A stretch of 36,528 nt of DNA from NCBI GenBank assembly GCA_028101545.1, contig JAOHKZ010000022.1:1-36528 (forward strand), written 5' to 3'. Position 1 is the stretch's first letter. Each line of letters begins with the position of its first letter. The notes beneath the pieces were generated by a model that worked only from the letters and a program-made list of their open reading frames with translations, ran no database searches and was not told the origin of the DNA. This DNA is from Opitutales bacterium (GTDB taxonomy: Bacteria > Verrucomicrobiota > Verrucomicrobiia > Opitutales > Seribacteraceae). The position numbers were made by a program, and so were the translations under genes. Positions 28,189 through 36,528 of this stretch are shown piece by piece.

Positions 28189-30135
28189 ATGGCTACTGAA
28201 TCACTAAAATATCTAAACCCTGACTCTGAAACTGAGGTCAAAACCAAAGTTTTTCCAAGACCTGGACAGAATACTAAGGGCATCATTAATTGGTTAACCA
28301 CCATAGACCACAAAAAAATTGGTATCATGTATGGGATGGCCGCTCTCTTTTTTCTCATTCTTGGGGGACTGGAAGCACTTCTCATCCGTTCCCAACTTTG
28401 GAATCACAACATGGATGTACTGACCAATCGTGAGTACAACCAAATGTTCACCATGCACGGGACTACGATGGTTTTCTTGGTAATCATGCCATTAAGTGCC
28501 GCATTTTTTAACTTCATAATGCCCTTACAGATTGGAGCACGAGATGTGGCTTTTCCCAGAATGAATACACTGAGCCTTTGGTGTTTTATTGCTGGAGGTA
28601 TTGTTCTAAATTTAAGTTGGTTTTTCACAGGCGGATCCCCTGCAATAGGTTGGTTTGGGTATGCTCCCTTAACGGATACACGATTTGCTGAAGTTCTCGG
28701 AGATATGGGTCCTGATTTTTGGATTTTCTCGCTTCAAATTCTCGGCCTTGCCTCCCTTTTGGCTTCATTCAATTTTATCACCACAATTATCAATATGCGG
28801 GCTCCTGGAATGACCATGATGCGTTTGCCAGTATTTACATGGATGACATTAATCGTGAGTTTCCTAATCATACTCGCTTTCCCTGCCATTACTATCGCCC
28901 TTGTTGAACTTATGTTTGACCGCACATACGGAACAAATTTCTACGACTTTTTGGAAGGGGGAAAACCACATCTTTGGCAACATCTCTTTTGGATTTTTGG
29001 CCACCCCGAAGTATATATTCTCATTCTTCCAGCAATGGGCATTGTTTCTGAAATCATTCCTGTTTTCTCCCGCAAACCACTTTTTGGATATGGTTTGATA
29101 ATTTTCTCGGGAGCAATCATCGGTTTTATGGGTTTTGCAGTATGGAGTCATCACATGTTCACCACCGGCATGGGAATTGTGGCAACTTCTGCATTTTCTA
29201 TCCTTACCATGCTGATTGCGATTCCAACCGGTGTAAAAATCTTCAACTGGATAGGTACAATGTGGGGTGGACGAATTCGCTTTGAAACTCCGATGCTATT
29301 TGCTCTTGGATTCATTACTATGTTCATGGTTGGAGGTTTTACTGGGATCATGCACTCTTCCGTTCCCATTGATGCTCAGCATCAGGATTCCTATTTCGTG
29401 GTAGCTCATTTCCATTATGTACTCATTGGAGGAGCCTTATTTGGATTATTTGCAGGTTTTTATTTTTGGCTACCTAAATTAACGGGTAAAATGCTTAATG
29501 AAAAACTAGGTAAGTTTGTTTTTACTCTAATGTTTATTGGATTTAACCTCACTTTCTTCCCCATGCATTATCTTGGTATGATTGGTCAGCCCCGCAGAAC
29601 CCATAGTTACAATGAAGGTCATGGTTTTGAAACTTGGAACCAAATAGCAACAATTGGGGCTTTCATTTTAGGAGTTGGTATCGTAATCGGAGTTTATCAA
29701 TTTGTTACTGCCGCCTTTAACAAAAAACTCAAACCCGCTGGAAAAAATCCGTGGGATGCAAGAACTCTCGAGTGGACTCTTTCTTCACCCGTTAAGGAAT
29801 ACAATTTTGCACGAACACCTATAATAAAAGCACGGGATCAAGCATGGGAAAACAACTATGGTCCTGAAGAAAATCATTCCCAGAAAGAACCGCTTGATGA
29901 TCACGGTGTTCATATGCCTGACCGTTCATGGTATCCTCTTATTACTGGACTCGGCTTTCTTGGCCTTGTTCTAGGAATGCTTTTTCATCAATCTGTTGAT
30001 GTTAACACCGGTGAGATTATCCGTAACTATACACCTGCAATTGCTGGTGGAGTGGTTGCAATCTTAGGAATCATAATGTGGGCAATTGAAGGCCCTGCCG
30101 GGTATCACCTTTTTCCAAAAGAAGACGAGGAGTAA
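28189..30135 (+). CDS. coxA: Cytochrome c oxidase subunit I
   Basis: A 648-residue heme-copper oxidase core. Heme a ligands are H90 and H409, the heme a3 ligand H407 (AHFHY), and CuB ligands H272 (GHPEVY, with Y276 for the His-Tyr crosslink), H321 and H322 (WSHHMF). Proton-channel residues fit type A1: D119 (GARDVAFPRMN), N108, E274 and K350 (PTGVKIFNW). After the 12 canonical helices, two more occur at the C-terminus (WYPLITGLGFLGLVLGMLF and AIAGGVVAILGIIMWAIEG). This matches the Bacillus caa3 arrangement, in which the first two subunit III helices are attached to subunit I. The ATG at 28189 has no Shine-Dalgarno. Confidence 0.96.
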   Translation: MATESLKYLNPDSETEVKTKVFPRPGQNTKGIINWLTTIDHKKIGIMYGMAALFFLILGGLEALLIRSQLWNHNMDVLTNREYNQMFTMHGTTMVFLVIMPLSAAFFNFIMPLQIGARDVAFPRMNTLSLWCFIAGGIVLNLSWFFTGGSPAIGWFGYAPLTDTRFAEVLGDMGPDFWIFSLQILGLASLLASFNFITTIINMRAPGMTMMRLPVFTWMTLIVSFLIILAFPAITIALVELMFDRTYGTNFYDFLEGGKPHLWQHLFWIFGHPEVYILILPAMGIVSEIIPVFSRKPLFGYGLIIFSGAIIGFMGFAVWSHHMFTTGMGIVATSAFSILTMLIAIPTGVKIFNWIGTMWGGRIRFETPMLFALGFITMFMVGGFTGIMHSSVPIDAQHQDSYFVVAHFHYVLIGGALFGLFAGFYFWLPKLTGKMLNEKLGKFVFTLMFIGFNLTFFPMHYLGMIGQPRRTHSYNEGHGFETWNQIATIGAFILGVGIVIGVYQFVTAAFNKKLKPAGKNPWDARTLEWTLSSPVKEYNFARTPIIKARDQAWENNYGPEENHSQKEPLDDHGVHMPDRSWYPLITGLGFLGLVLGMLFHQSVDVNTGEIIRNYTPAIAGGVVAILGIIMWAIEGPAGYHLFPKEDEE

Positions 30136-30170
30136 TTTTTTTAGACCCTACATTCCAAATTTATTAAATT

Positions 30171-30818
30171 ATGAGTGAAGCATCCGCACACGCCATTGAT
30201 CATCACGAACCAGTGACAAGTACTGGAATCCCAAACAAGAAAGTTCTTATGTGGGCTTTTCTTGGTTCCGACTGTATGTTTTTTGGAACCCTTATTTCAA
30301 CGCATTTAATTTATCGAAAAATTTCCGCAACTGTTGGTGGTAATTTTTTGGATATTCGGGACATATTTGATATTGAGCTTACTTCATTTAGTACATTCAT
30401 TTTGTTAGCCAGCTCCCTTTTTATGGCATTGGCAGTTTCCGCTATCCACAAAGGGAACCTAAATAGCACTAGATGGATGCTCTTCGGAACAATCGTATTT
30501 GGTGCCATTTTCCTCGCCTGCCAAGTCTATGAATTCACTCACTTCGTTCATGCTCCAGGTAACGAACTCACGCTTTCTAGTTATCGAGGAGAACCTCATG
30601 TTTTTGGCTCAACCTTTTATGTACTGACCGGAACTCATGGAACACACGTTGCCATTGGAGTATTTTGGTTAATTGGCTGGTTAATTTATTCTTTTACAGG
30701 AAAAATGAGCACTGCTGATGCCATGGATATTGAATGCTGTGGTTTGTATTGGCACTTCGTTGATATAGTTTGGATTCTAATTTTCCCTGTTGTGTATTTA
30801 ATGGAATACGCATTCTAA
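30171..30818 (+). CDS. coxC: Cytochrome c oxidase subunit III (five-helix form)
   Basis: A 215-residue subunit III. Recognisable are MWAFLGSDCMFFGTLISTHLIYR (about residues 28-50), FKxx-type QVYEFTHF (about 120-127), GTHGTHVAIGVFWLIGWLIY (about 150-170) and the C-terminal YWHFVDIVWILIFPVVYLMEY. Five hydrophobic segments are visible instead of seven, complementing the two extra helices at the C-terminus of CoxA. It stabilises the catalytic core. It lies 35 bp after coxA and 31 bp before the subunit IV gene. Confidence 0.93.
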   Translation: MSEASAHAIDHHEPVTSTGIPNKKVLMWAFLGSDCMFFGTLISTHLIYRKISATVGGNFLDIRDIFDIELTSFSTFILLASSLFMALAVSAIHKGNLNSTRWMLFGTIVFGAIFLACQVYEFTHFVHAPGNELTLSSYRGEPHVFGSTFYVLTGTHGTHVAIGVFWLIGWLIYSFTGKMSTADAMDIECCGLYWHFVDIVWILIFPVVYLMEYAF

Positions 30819-30849
30819 CCTGTTTGGTAATTTTTAAAATTTATACATT

Positions 30850-31563
30850 ATGAGCGGACACGCAGAAGATCCAGTACAAGAAGAAAGCAATCGTTTCTTC
30901 ACATTTTTTAATTTATCCATGCTTCTTGTTGCCATCACCGGCATTGAGATTGTGATTATATATGTCAGATCATTTGAGGGTTTAACTATCATTACTATCC
31001 TTTCGGTATGTTCTGTTATTAAATTTTTTGGGGTCATGACTTGGTTTATGCATTTAAGGTGGGATAAAATTCTCAACACAATTCTTTTTTTAATGGGACT
31101 AGTGATAGCAGCATTCACTTTTTTTGCTGTAATCTACATGGCAGACAGTACTCCTGTTGTTGAGGAATTTGCAGTCTCTCCTATTGAACAGGAATGGAAG
31201 TCAGGGGTTGATTATAAAACTGGCGATTATGTAAAATTGGATGATGTTTTTTACATTTCTCAAGCGGACCACAAATCCCCTGAAAATTTCCAGGCTCAAA
31301 TTTCGATCGATAACAAACAAATTTCAGCCTGGAAAAAAGTGGAAGGTATTCCGCATGAAATAACATGGAAGGTGAGCACTGGAGATATGATTGAAATTAA
31401 TTCCCTCAAACCTGAAAATCCTTTTTTTCACCTGTACCATCCCACTGATACAGATAATATTGAAGGATCCAAGATTTCCTTGCTTACACAAAATGCCGCA
31501 GCTGAAGACTTTAGAATTAAGGTTCGATCCGAAGCTTCTTGGGTAGACGGTTTAAACCAATAA
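30850..31563 (+). CDS. coxD: Cytochrome c oxidase subunit IV with a C-terminal CBM5/12-like domain
   Basis: A 237-residue protein. Residues 16-98 are a three-helix prokaryotic COX4 subunit (FFTFFNLSMLLVAITGIEI, FFGVMTWFMHLRWDK, ILFLMGLVIAAFTFFAV). Typical stand-alone homologues are about 100-110 residues. Residues 116-164 (bases 31195-31341) follow the carbohydrate-binding module 5/12 pattern: W116, Y122xxGD126xV, VFY135, P144 and a closing W161. The remaining 73 residues are hydrophilic and unassigned. The topology should put this tail outside the membrane, on the same side as the CuA and cytochrome c domains of CoxB. Carbohydrate binding is not implied by the fold alone. The domain might pack against the cytochrome or cell-wall material; this is inference. 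Confidence 0.8.
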   Translation: MSGHAEDPVQEESNRFFTFFNLSMLLVAITGIEIVIIYVRSFEGLTIITILSVCSVIKFFGVMTWFMHLRWDKILNTILFLMGLVIAAFTFFAVIYMADSTPVVEEFAVSPIEQEWKSGVDYKTGDYVKLDDVFYISQADHKSPENFQAQISIDNKQISAWKKVEGIPHEITWKVSTGDMIEINSLKPENPFFHLYHPTDTDNIEGSKISLLTQNAAAEDFRIKVRSEASWVDGLNQ

Positions 31564-31599
31564 TTTCGCCTCTTTTTATAACGAGTTCATCACGATAAG

Positions 31600-32388
31600 A
31601 TGAATTCTCCTGTAACTCTTAGTCATTGGCACACTGAGCCTGCCCTTATTGGAGGGATTCTTTTTACATGTTGGTGCTATTCCATTATCGTTGGTCCCTA
31701 CCGACGAAGTTTCTCCCCTAACCTACCCTATTCACAAAAACACACGCTGTGGTTTTCCGCAGGTATGCTAAGTTTTTACTTAGCGGTGGGATCGCCTTTA
31801 GACCCACTCGGAGAAAATTTTCTCTTTTTCGCTCACATGATTCAACATAATATTCTTATGTATGTGAGCCCTTTATTTTTGCTTCTTGGATTACCAAGGG
31901 AAATCATTGACGACTATTTAGAAAAAAAACCATTTTTGGAGAGTTTTTTAAAGTTTCTTTTTCATCCTATTATTGCTGGTTTAATGTTTACACTGGTCTT
32001 CTCCTTTTGGCACATCGGAGTATTTTATGAAGCAGCTATTAGAGACAAAACACTTCACATGGCGGAACATTTATCAATGTTTTTTACATCGGTAGCTATG
32101 TGGTGGCCGATTTGCGGTCCATCTAAAAGAATTCCTCCGATGAAGTTTGGACCGCAAATGCTCTACATTCTGGCCTTAATGCTCGGACAGACTCCTATTT
32201 TTGCCATCCTTACATTTTCCAAGGATGTCCTTTATGATACTTATTTCTATGCGGAGCGTGTGATGAATTTAAGTCCATTGGAAGATCAAAAAACTGGGGG
32301 TGTTTTAATGAAACTAGCCAATATGATTGTCTCGGTTAGTGTCCTCTCCTCCATCTTCTACAGATGGTCTAAAGAACAAGAGAATTAA
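31600..32388 (+). CDS. ctaG: Cytochrome c oxidase assembly factor CtaG (caa3 type)
   Basis: A 262-residue polytopic protein of the Caa3_CtaG family, required in Bacillus for caa3 oxidase formation and linked to CuB insertion. Signatures are YLAVGSPLDPLGENFLFFAHMIQHNIL (about 60-87), SPLFLLLGLPRE and FWHIGVFYEAAIRDKTLHMAEHLSMFFTSVAMWWPI (about 130-165), with several conserved membrane-embedded His. About seven hydrophobic segments are visible. It is unrelated to the mitochondrial Cox11-type protein that is also called CtaG. It is the last gene of the operon and ends 12 bp before the convergent pckG. Confidence 0.92.
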   Translation: MNSPVTLSHWHTEPALIGGILFTCWCYSIIVGPYRRSFSPNLPYSQKHTLWFSAGMLSFYLAVGSPLDPLGENFLFFAHMIQHNILMYVSPLFLLLGLPREIIDDYLEKKPFLESFLKFLFHPIIAGLMFTLVFSFWHIGVFYEAAIRDKTLHMAEHLSMFFTSVAMWWPICGPSKRIPPMKFGPQMLYILALMLGQTPIFAILTFSKDVLYDTYFYAERVMNLSPLEDQKTGGVLMKLANMIVSVSVLSSIFYRWSKEQEN

Positions 32389-32399
32389 ACCTTTTAAAG

Positions 32400-34214
32400 C
32401 TACAGACGAGATACCAACAATTCCCGCTCAAAAAGCATTTCTTTAGGAAGAGATTCAGATAACTGCAAAAATAACTCTTCGTGGCGTAATGTTTGCATCC
32501 GGAGTTTTTCAGGATCAATGGACATTAATTTAATCCAATCCTCATCATTAAATTCCAAGCCGGACCAATCCAAGTCCTCTTTGTAAGGGACCCATCCAAG
32601 TCTGCCTTCATGTGCCTTCCCCTGCCCGGAAGACCTTTCGACAATCCAACGAAGAACTCTCATATTATCACGGAAGCCCGGCCAAAGGAATTTTCCATCT
32701 TCATCCTTCCGAAACCAATTAACGTGAAAAATACGGGGCTTATTTTTAAGCTTTTTACCCATCTTCATCCAATGCTTGAAATAGTCACCCATATTGTAAC
32801 CACAAAAAGGCAGCATAGCCATAGGGTCACGTCTTAAATTCCCAAGCGTGCCCTCCGCAGCTGCGGTGGTTTCTGAAGCCAAGGTCGCACCTAAATAAAC
32901 TCCATGATTCCAATTGAAAGACTGGTAGACTAGTGGAATATCAGACATTCGCCTTCCTCCAAATATAAAAGCCGATACAGGAACTCCCTTAGGATTTTCC
33001 CATTCAGGATCGATGGTGGGGCATTGTGAAGCCGGAGCCGTAAAGCGAGCGTTAGGATGAGCAGCTGGTGTCTCCGTAGCTGGGTTCCATTCCCTTCCCT
33101 GCCAATCAATTAATCCACTTGGTGGCTCCTTGGTTAACCCTTCCCACCAAACATCACCATCTTCAGTCAAAGCAACATTTGTGAATAAAGTGTTTTTCTT
33201 CATCGATTCCATTGCATTTGGGTTTGTCTCCCACGATGTTCCTGGAGCAACTCCAAAAAAACCTGCTTCTGGATTAATCGCTCGTAAAGAACCATTTTCA
33301 TCTGGTTTTAACCATGCAATATCATCTCCAACTGTTGAAACTTTCCACCCTTTCATGGAATCAGGGGCGACGAGCATTGCCATATTCGTCTTTCCGCAGG
33401 CACTTGGGAAGGCTCCCGCAACATAAGTCTTTTCTCCTTCCGGGTTTTCCACTCCCAGAATTAACATATGTTCAGCCATCCATTCGTTATCCCTTGCCAT
33501 ACAAGATGCAATCCGAAGAGCTAAACATTTCTTACCCAATAATGCATTTCCACCATACCCACTTCCAAACGAAACGATTGTTCTTTGTTCGGGAAAATGG
33601 ACGATATGAGTGTCGTCCGGATTACAGGGCCATGGAACATCTTCAGTTCCAGGAGTCAGCGGGCAACCAACCGAATGGAGACAAGGAACAAAGAAATCTT
33701 TATCTCCCATTACATCCAATACCTGATTTCCCATACGGGTCATAATTCGAAGATTTAAAACAACATAAGGAGAATCTGTTACCTGAACCCCAAATTGAGA
33801 CAGAGGGGAACCAAGAGGACCCATGCAAAAGGGTATTATATACATCGTCCGACCCTCCATAGAGCCTTTAAAAAGACGCTTCAACTTGGCACGCATTTTT
33901 CGAGGTTCCTCCCAATTATTTGTGGCACCCGCATCACCCTTTCCATAACTACAAATAAAAGTACGACTTTCGACTCGGGCAACATCACGGGGGTCTGATC
34001 GAACAAGGTAACTATTTGGTCTTTTTTCCTTGTTCAAGGCTATCATAGAGCCTTGCTTAATCATCAGTCCACAGAGTTCATCCCATTCATCTTCTGATCC
34101 ATCGCACCAACGAACTTCCTTGGGCCCACACATATCAACCATTTTATCCAACCATTTAAGAAGGGCTTGGTTGTTCGTTTTACTCTTATCGAAAGTGACT
34201 TTTTTTGTATCCAT
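32400..34214 (-). CDS. pckG: Phosphoenolpyruvate carboxykinase (GTP)
   Basis: A 604-residue GTP-dependent PEPCK converting oxaloacetate to PEP in gluconeogenesis. The P-loop is [12 protein letters not shown] with active-site C273 and K275. Other motifs are [15 protein letters not shown] (about 296-310), [21 protein letters not shown] (about 315-335), [18 protein letters not shown] (about 418-435, guanine/Mn region) and the C-terminal [29 protein letters not shown]. The length matches the GTP family (about 600), not the ATP type. It is a single gene, convergent with ctaG and divergent from carA (138 bp). Confidence 0.96.
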   Translation of the reverse strand: MDTKKVTFDKSKTNNQALLKWLDKMVDMCGPKEVRWCDGSEDEWDELCGLMIKQGSMIALNKEKRPNSYLVRSDPRDVARVESRTFICSYGKGDAGATNNWEEPRKMRAKLKRLFKGSMEGRTMYIIPFCMGPLGSPLSQFGVQVTDSPYVVLNLRIMTRMGNQVLDVMGDKDFFVPCLHSVGCPLTPGTEDVPWPCNPDDTHIVHFPEQRTIVSFGSGYGGNALLGKKCLALRIASCMARDNEWMAEHMLILGVENPEGEKTYVAGAFPSACGKTNMAMLVAPDSMKGWKVSTVGDDIAWLKPDENGSLRAINPEAGFFGVAPGTSWETNPNAMESMKKNTLFTNVALTEDGDVWWEGLTKEPPSGLIDWQGREWNPATETPAAHPNARFTAPASQCPTIDPEWENPKGVPVSAFIFGGRRMSDIPLVYQSFNWNHGVYLGATLASETTAAAEGTLGNLRRDPMAMLPFCGYNMGDYFKHWMKMGKKLKNKPRIFHVNWFRKDEDGKFLWPGFRDNMRVLRWIVERSSGQGKAHEGRLGWVPYKEDLDWSGLEFNDEDWIKLMSIDPEKLRMQTLRHEELFLQLSESLPKEMLFERELLVSRL

Positions 34215-34311
34215 AAATCTTAGTCGGTAAGGATGAGTTCATAGATAGTCAAACATTCCTCACTTTTTTAACAAAAATACATTGAATTTTAATTAATTTT
34301 ATAAATCGAGT

Positions 34312-34340
34312 TTGCCAATCGATTCATGAAGTTATATCAA
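34312..34340 (+). promoter_or_regulatory. Possible carA promoter TTGCCA-N17-TATCAA
   Basis: TTGCCA at 34312-34317 and TATCAA at 34335-34340 are 17 bp apart, with initiation expected about 6 nt before the ATG at 34353. The direct repeat AATCGA flanks the -35 element (34304 and 34317 regions). Confidence 0.4.
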
Positions 34341-34352
34341 AATTAGCTGTTT

Positions 34353-35522
34353 ATGTATGAACAGAGAAAACAAAGAGATGCTATACTTGCATTAGAAGAT
34401 GGAAGCGTATTCAAAGGTTTTTCCTTTGGAGCCAAAGTTACCCTTGAAGGAGAAGCAGTTTTTAATACTGGAATGACAGGTTATCAAGAAACACTAACAG
34501 ACCCGTCATATTTTGGACAAATAGTAACTATGACTGCTCCGCAGATAGGAAACTATGGTGTAAATCAAGATGATGAAGAATCCGACGGGCCCAAAGTGGC
34601 TGGCTTCGTAGTGCGAGAACTCAGCCCAGTGGTAAGTAATTGGAGAGCAACCGGATCTTTGGACGAATATTTAAAATCCAACGGTATACCCGGCATAACT
34701 GGAGTGGACACACGTGCCATAACCAAAAGAATTCGTGTTCATGGTGCCCTTAAGGCTTGTATAAGTACAGAAAGTATAAGTGAAGAAGTTGCCCTAAAAC
34801 GAGCTCGCGAATGGATGGGGATAGTTGGTAAGGATTTCGTTAAGGAAGTAACCTGTGAAAAATCCTTTACCTGGGACCCTTCAGGTGAAATGAGTAAGCC
34901 ATTTACCGTCGTTGGTACTAACCTTGCTTCCACTTTTGAAAAAAATACCACCCATCGACTTGTTGCATTTGATTATGGTGCTAAGCGAGCCATTTACAAA
35001 AACCTCCGCAGGTTTGGATTCGAGGTAATAGTTTTGCCAGCTAACGCAACTTCCGAGGAAGCCATATCCCATAACCCGGACGCCATATTTCTCTCTAATG
35101 GACCCGGGGACCCATCCGCACTTGAATATGCTCACAATACTATCCAAACTCTTCTTCCAGACTATCCTATCTTTGGTATTTGCCTAGGGCATCAAATTTT
35201 AACACATGCCATTGGGGCAGATACATATAAATTAAAATTTGGTCATCGTGGAGGAAACCAACCCGTTAAGAATGTAGAGTCAGAAAAAGTAGCGATTACT
35301 TCCCAAAATCATGGCTTTGCCGCGGACAAAGAAAAGCTTGAAAAAATGGGCGCTATTGTGACGGAATATAATTTGAATGACCAAACAGTATCGGGTATGA
35401 GACTAAAGAATCACCCCGTTTTCTCCGTTCAGTATCACCCGGAAGCTTCTCCTGGTCCAAACGATGCAAATCATCTCTTTCAGGCATTTCATCAATTAGT
35501 TTCCGACAATAAGAAAAACTGA
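34353..35522 (+). CDS. carA: Carbamoyl-phosphate synthase small (glutaminase) subunit
   Basis: A 389-residue subunit supplying ammonia from glutamine for carbamoyl phosphate, used in pyrimidine and arginine synthesis. The N-terminal domain has ALEDGSVFKGFSFGA and NTGMTGYQETLTDPSY (about 37-52). The class I glutamine amidotransferase domain has LSNGPGDPSALEYA (about 248-261), the nucleophile elbow FGICLGHQIL (about 275-284, Cys in the centre) and the His/Glu of VQYHPEASPGPNDANHLF (about 358-375). The large subunit carB is not adjacent: an unrelated deacetylase-like gene follows. Confidence 0.95.
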   Translation: MYEQRKQRDAILALEDGSVFKGFSFGAKVTLEGEAVFNTGMTGYQETLTDPSYFGQIVTMTAPQIGNYGVNQDDEESDGPKVAGFVVRELSPVVSNWRATGSLDEYLKSNGIPGITGVDTRAITKRIRVHGALKACISTESISEEVALKRAREWMGIVGKDFVKEVTCEKSFTWDPSGEMSKPFTVVGTNLASTFEKNTTHRLVAFDYGAKRAIYKNLRRFGFEVIVLPANATSEEAISHNPDAIFLSNGPGDPSALEYAHNTIQTLLPDYPIFGICLGHQILTHAIGADTYKLKFGHRGGNQPVKNVESEKVAITSQNHGFAADKEKLEKMGAIVTEYNLNDQTVSGMRLKNHPVFSVQYHPEASPGPNDANHLFQAFHQLVSDNKKN

Positions 35523-35539
35523 GAATCTTTAACTAAACA

Positions 35540-35616
35540 AACTCAGTAAAAATTACATTTGGGGTATTTATCGATTTGGTTTTTTAAACTTTTAACACCA
35601 ATCATTTTACTGAGTT
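35540..35616. repeat. 12-bp perfect inverted repeat between carA and the deacetylase gene
   Basis: AACTCAGTAAAA (35540-35551) and TTTTACTGAGTT (35605-35616) are exact inverse complements separated by 53 bp that are themselves AT-rich. It could form a long-range stem in the carA 3' UTR or serve as paired protein-binding half sites. It is not a canonical terminator, because no U-tract follows the right arm. Confidence 0.6.
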
Positions 35617-35634
35617 CAAAAGATAGAAGTCATC

Positions 35635-36528
35635 ATGAAATGCGGTATTGTATACGATGCAATTTTTAAAGAACATCAAACCGGATTAGGACACCCCGAA
35701 CAGAAGAATCGAGCATCCTTTATCTATGAAAATTTAAAAGATAAAGAATTGCTTCAACAAACAGTAAGCATTCCAGTTCGGGAATGCCCATTGAATCAAC
35801 TAGGATTAGCTCATGATTTAAATTATCTCCAATCATCAAAAAAAGAAATTGAACTTGGGTTATCTTCCCTAAGTACAGGAGACACTGCTATTTGTAAACA
35901 TACATGGAAAGTCGCCTCTATGGCAACGGGAGGAGTTTTGAATGCTATTGATCTAGTCGTAGAGGGAAACCTCAATCATGCCTTTTGTATCACCCGCCCT
36001 CCCGGACATCATGCAAACAAAAAAAAAGGAATGGGGTTTTGTCTATTCAACCATGTAGCGATTGCTGCTCGGTATGCTCAAAAAAAACTTGGTTTAGGAA
36101 ATATCCTCATTGTTGACTGGGATGTACACCATGGAAATGGAACACAGGATATTTTTTACGAAGACGATTCTGTTTTCTTTTTTAGTACTCATCAATCACC
36201 TTGGTATCCCGGGACAGGCAATCGTACAGAAACTGGGAAAGGAATCGGTTTGGGGTATACCTTAAATTATCCACTAGCTGCTGGAGCAGGTAAAAAAGAA
36301 ATTGTCGATTATGCCTTTGGTTCCGAACTCATCCAAAAAATGAATAAGTTTAAACCCGAGCTTATTATTATATCAGCAGGATTTGATTCCAGGATCAATG
36401 ATCCACTTGGCCAATTCCAATTACACGATCAGGATTTTTTTGAACTAACCAAAATTATTTTAGAAATAGCTAAACAATATGCCAATAACCGAGTAATTTC
36501 AGTATTGGAAGGGGGCTACAATCTGGAC
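35635..36528 (+). CDS. Class II histone-deacetylase-like amidohydrolase, 3'-truncated by the window
   Basis: An open frame from ATG 35635 to the window end (298 codons, no stop). It belongs to the arginase/deacetylase fold family that includes bacterial HDAC-like deacetylases, AcuC and acetylpolyamine amidohydrolases. The catalytic set is complete: RPPGHHA with H125 and H126; VDWDVHHGNG with Zn ligands D163 and H165; SAGFD with D251; and the catalytic Tyr Y295 in EGGYNLD. STHQSPWYPGTG matches the class II bacterial members. Only perhaps 10-15 residues should be missing from the core. The substrate (acetyl-lysine, acetylpolyamine or other) cannot be told. It follows carA by 112 bp and has no clear promoter. 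Confidence 0.9.
   Translation, partial: MKCGIVYDAIFKEHQTGLGHPEQKNRASFIYENLKDKELLQQTVSIPVRECPLNQLGLAHDLNYLQSSKKEIELGLSSLSTGDTAICKHTWKVASMATGGVLNAIDLVVEGNLNHAFCITRPPGHHANKKKGMGFCLFNHVAIAARYAQKKLGLGNILIVDWDVHHGNGTQDIFYEDDSVFFFSTHQSPWYPGTGNRTETGKGIGLGYTLNYPLAAGAGKKEIVDYAFGSELIQKMNKFKPELIIISAGFDSRINDPLGQFQLHDQDFFELTKIILEIAKQYANNRVISVLEGGYNLD

Noticed and set aside
33314-33745. 143-codon open frame antisense to pckG
   Set aside because: It lies wholly opposite a well-conserved PEPCK gene, shows no recognisable protein features, and is explained by the codon bias of the opposite strand.

Overview
This window is an AT-rich chromosomal segment (about 40% GC by eye) from a free-living, aerobic, flagellated bacterium. 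Protein resemblances suggest the PVC group, most likely Verrucomicrobiota (Opitutae-like). That placement is an inference, because no rRNA lies in the window. I see no insertion sequences, phage genes, CRISPR arrays or compositional islands. The content is dense housekeeping metabolism.

Layout, left to right. Positions 1-1705 hold the 3' part of a flagellin with a zinc-metallopeptidase inserted in its variable region (flagellinolysin type). A convergent acyl-CoA/acyl-ACP synthetase follows. Next comes cimA (isoleucine via citramalate), preceded by a structured leader of about 190 nt with its own promoter. Positions 5104-12148 are a minus-strand run, serA-plsY-hom-lysC-thrC-GT9, covering serine, homoserine/threonine and phospholipid synthesis. 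ffh (SRP GTPase) is divergent from serA and faces katG across a strong hairpin terminator. Positions 13713-20801 are a second minus-strand run: tRNA-Val(UAC), ilvH, ilvC, hemC, cobA-hemD fusion, trpF, katG. After an orphan exported basic protein and divergent thyA-folA comes a respiratory block. On the minus strand it has an Sco-type copper chaperone, a tandem HxHP-domain membrane-anchored protein and a DUF420/CtaM-like protein. On the plus strand it has ctaB-coxB-coxA-coxC-coxD-ctaG, a complete caa3-type cytochrome c oxidase with heme O synthase and a copper assembly factor. The window closes with pckG (minus), carA, and the 5' part of a class II histone-deacetylase-like amidohydrolase cut by the window end.

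How they work together. The two divergent respiratory operons form one oxidase biogenesis unit: heme O synthesis, copper delivery, subunits and assembly. The first two minus-strand runs plus cimA supply branched-chain and aspartate-family amino acids, tetrapyrroles and glycerolipids. carA and thyA-folA feed pyrimidine/arginine and thymidylate synthesis.

Sequence-level signals. Almost no gene has a Shine-Dalgarno sequence. Several divergent regions carry a recurrent promoter form, TTGCCW-N16-TATAAT-like. The less ordinary points are the flagellin-protease, a cytochrome oxidase subunit IV with a carbohydrate-binding-module-like C-terminal domain, a perfect EF-hand loop inside the DUF420 protein, the leader of cimA, and a tRNA-Val that appears to share a transcript with the valine-pathway gene ilvH.
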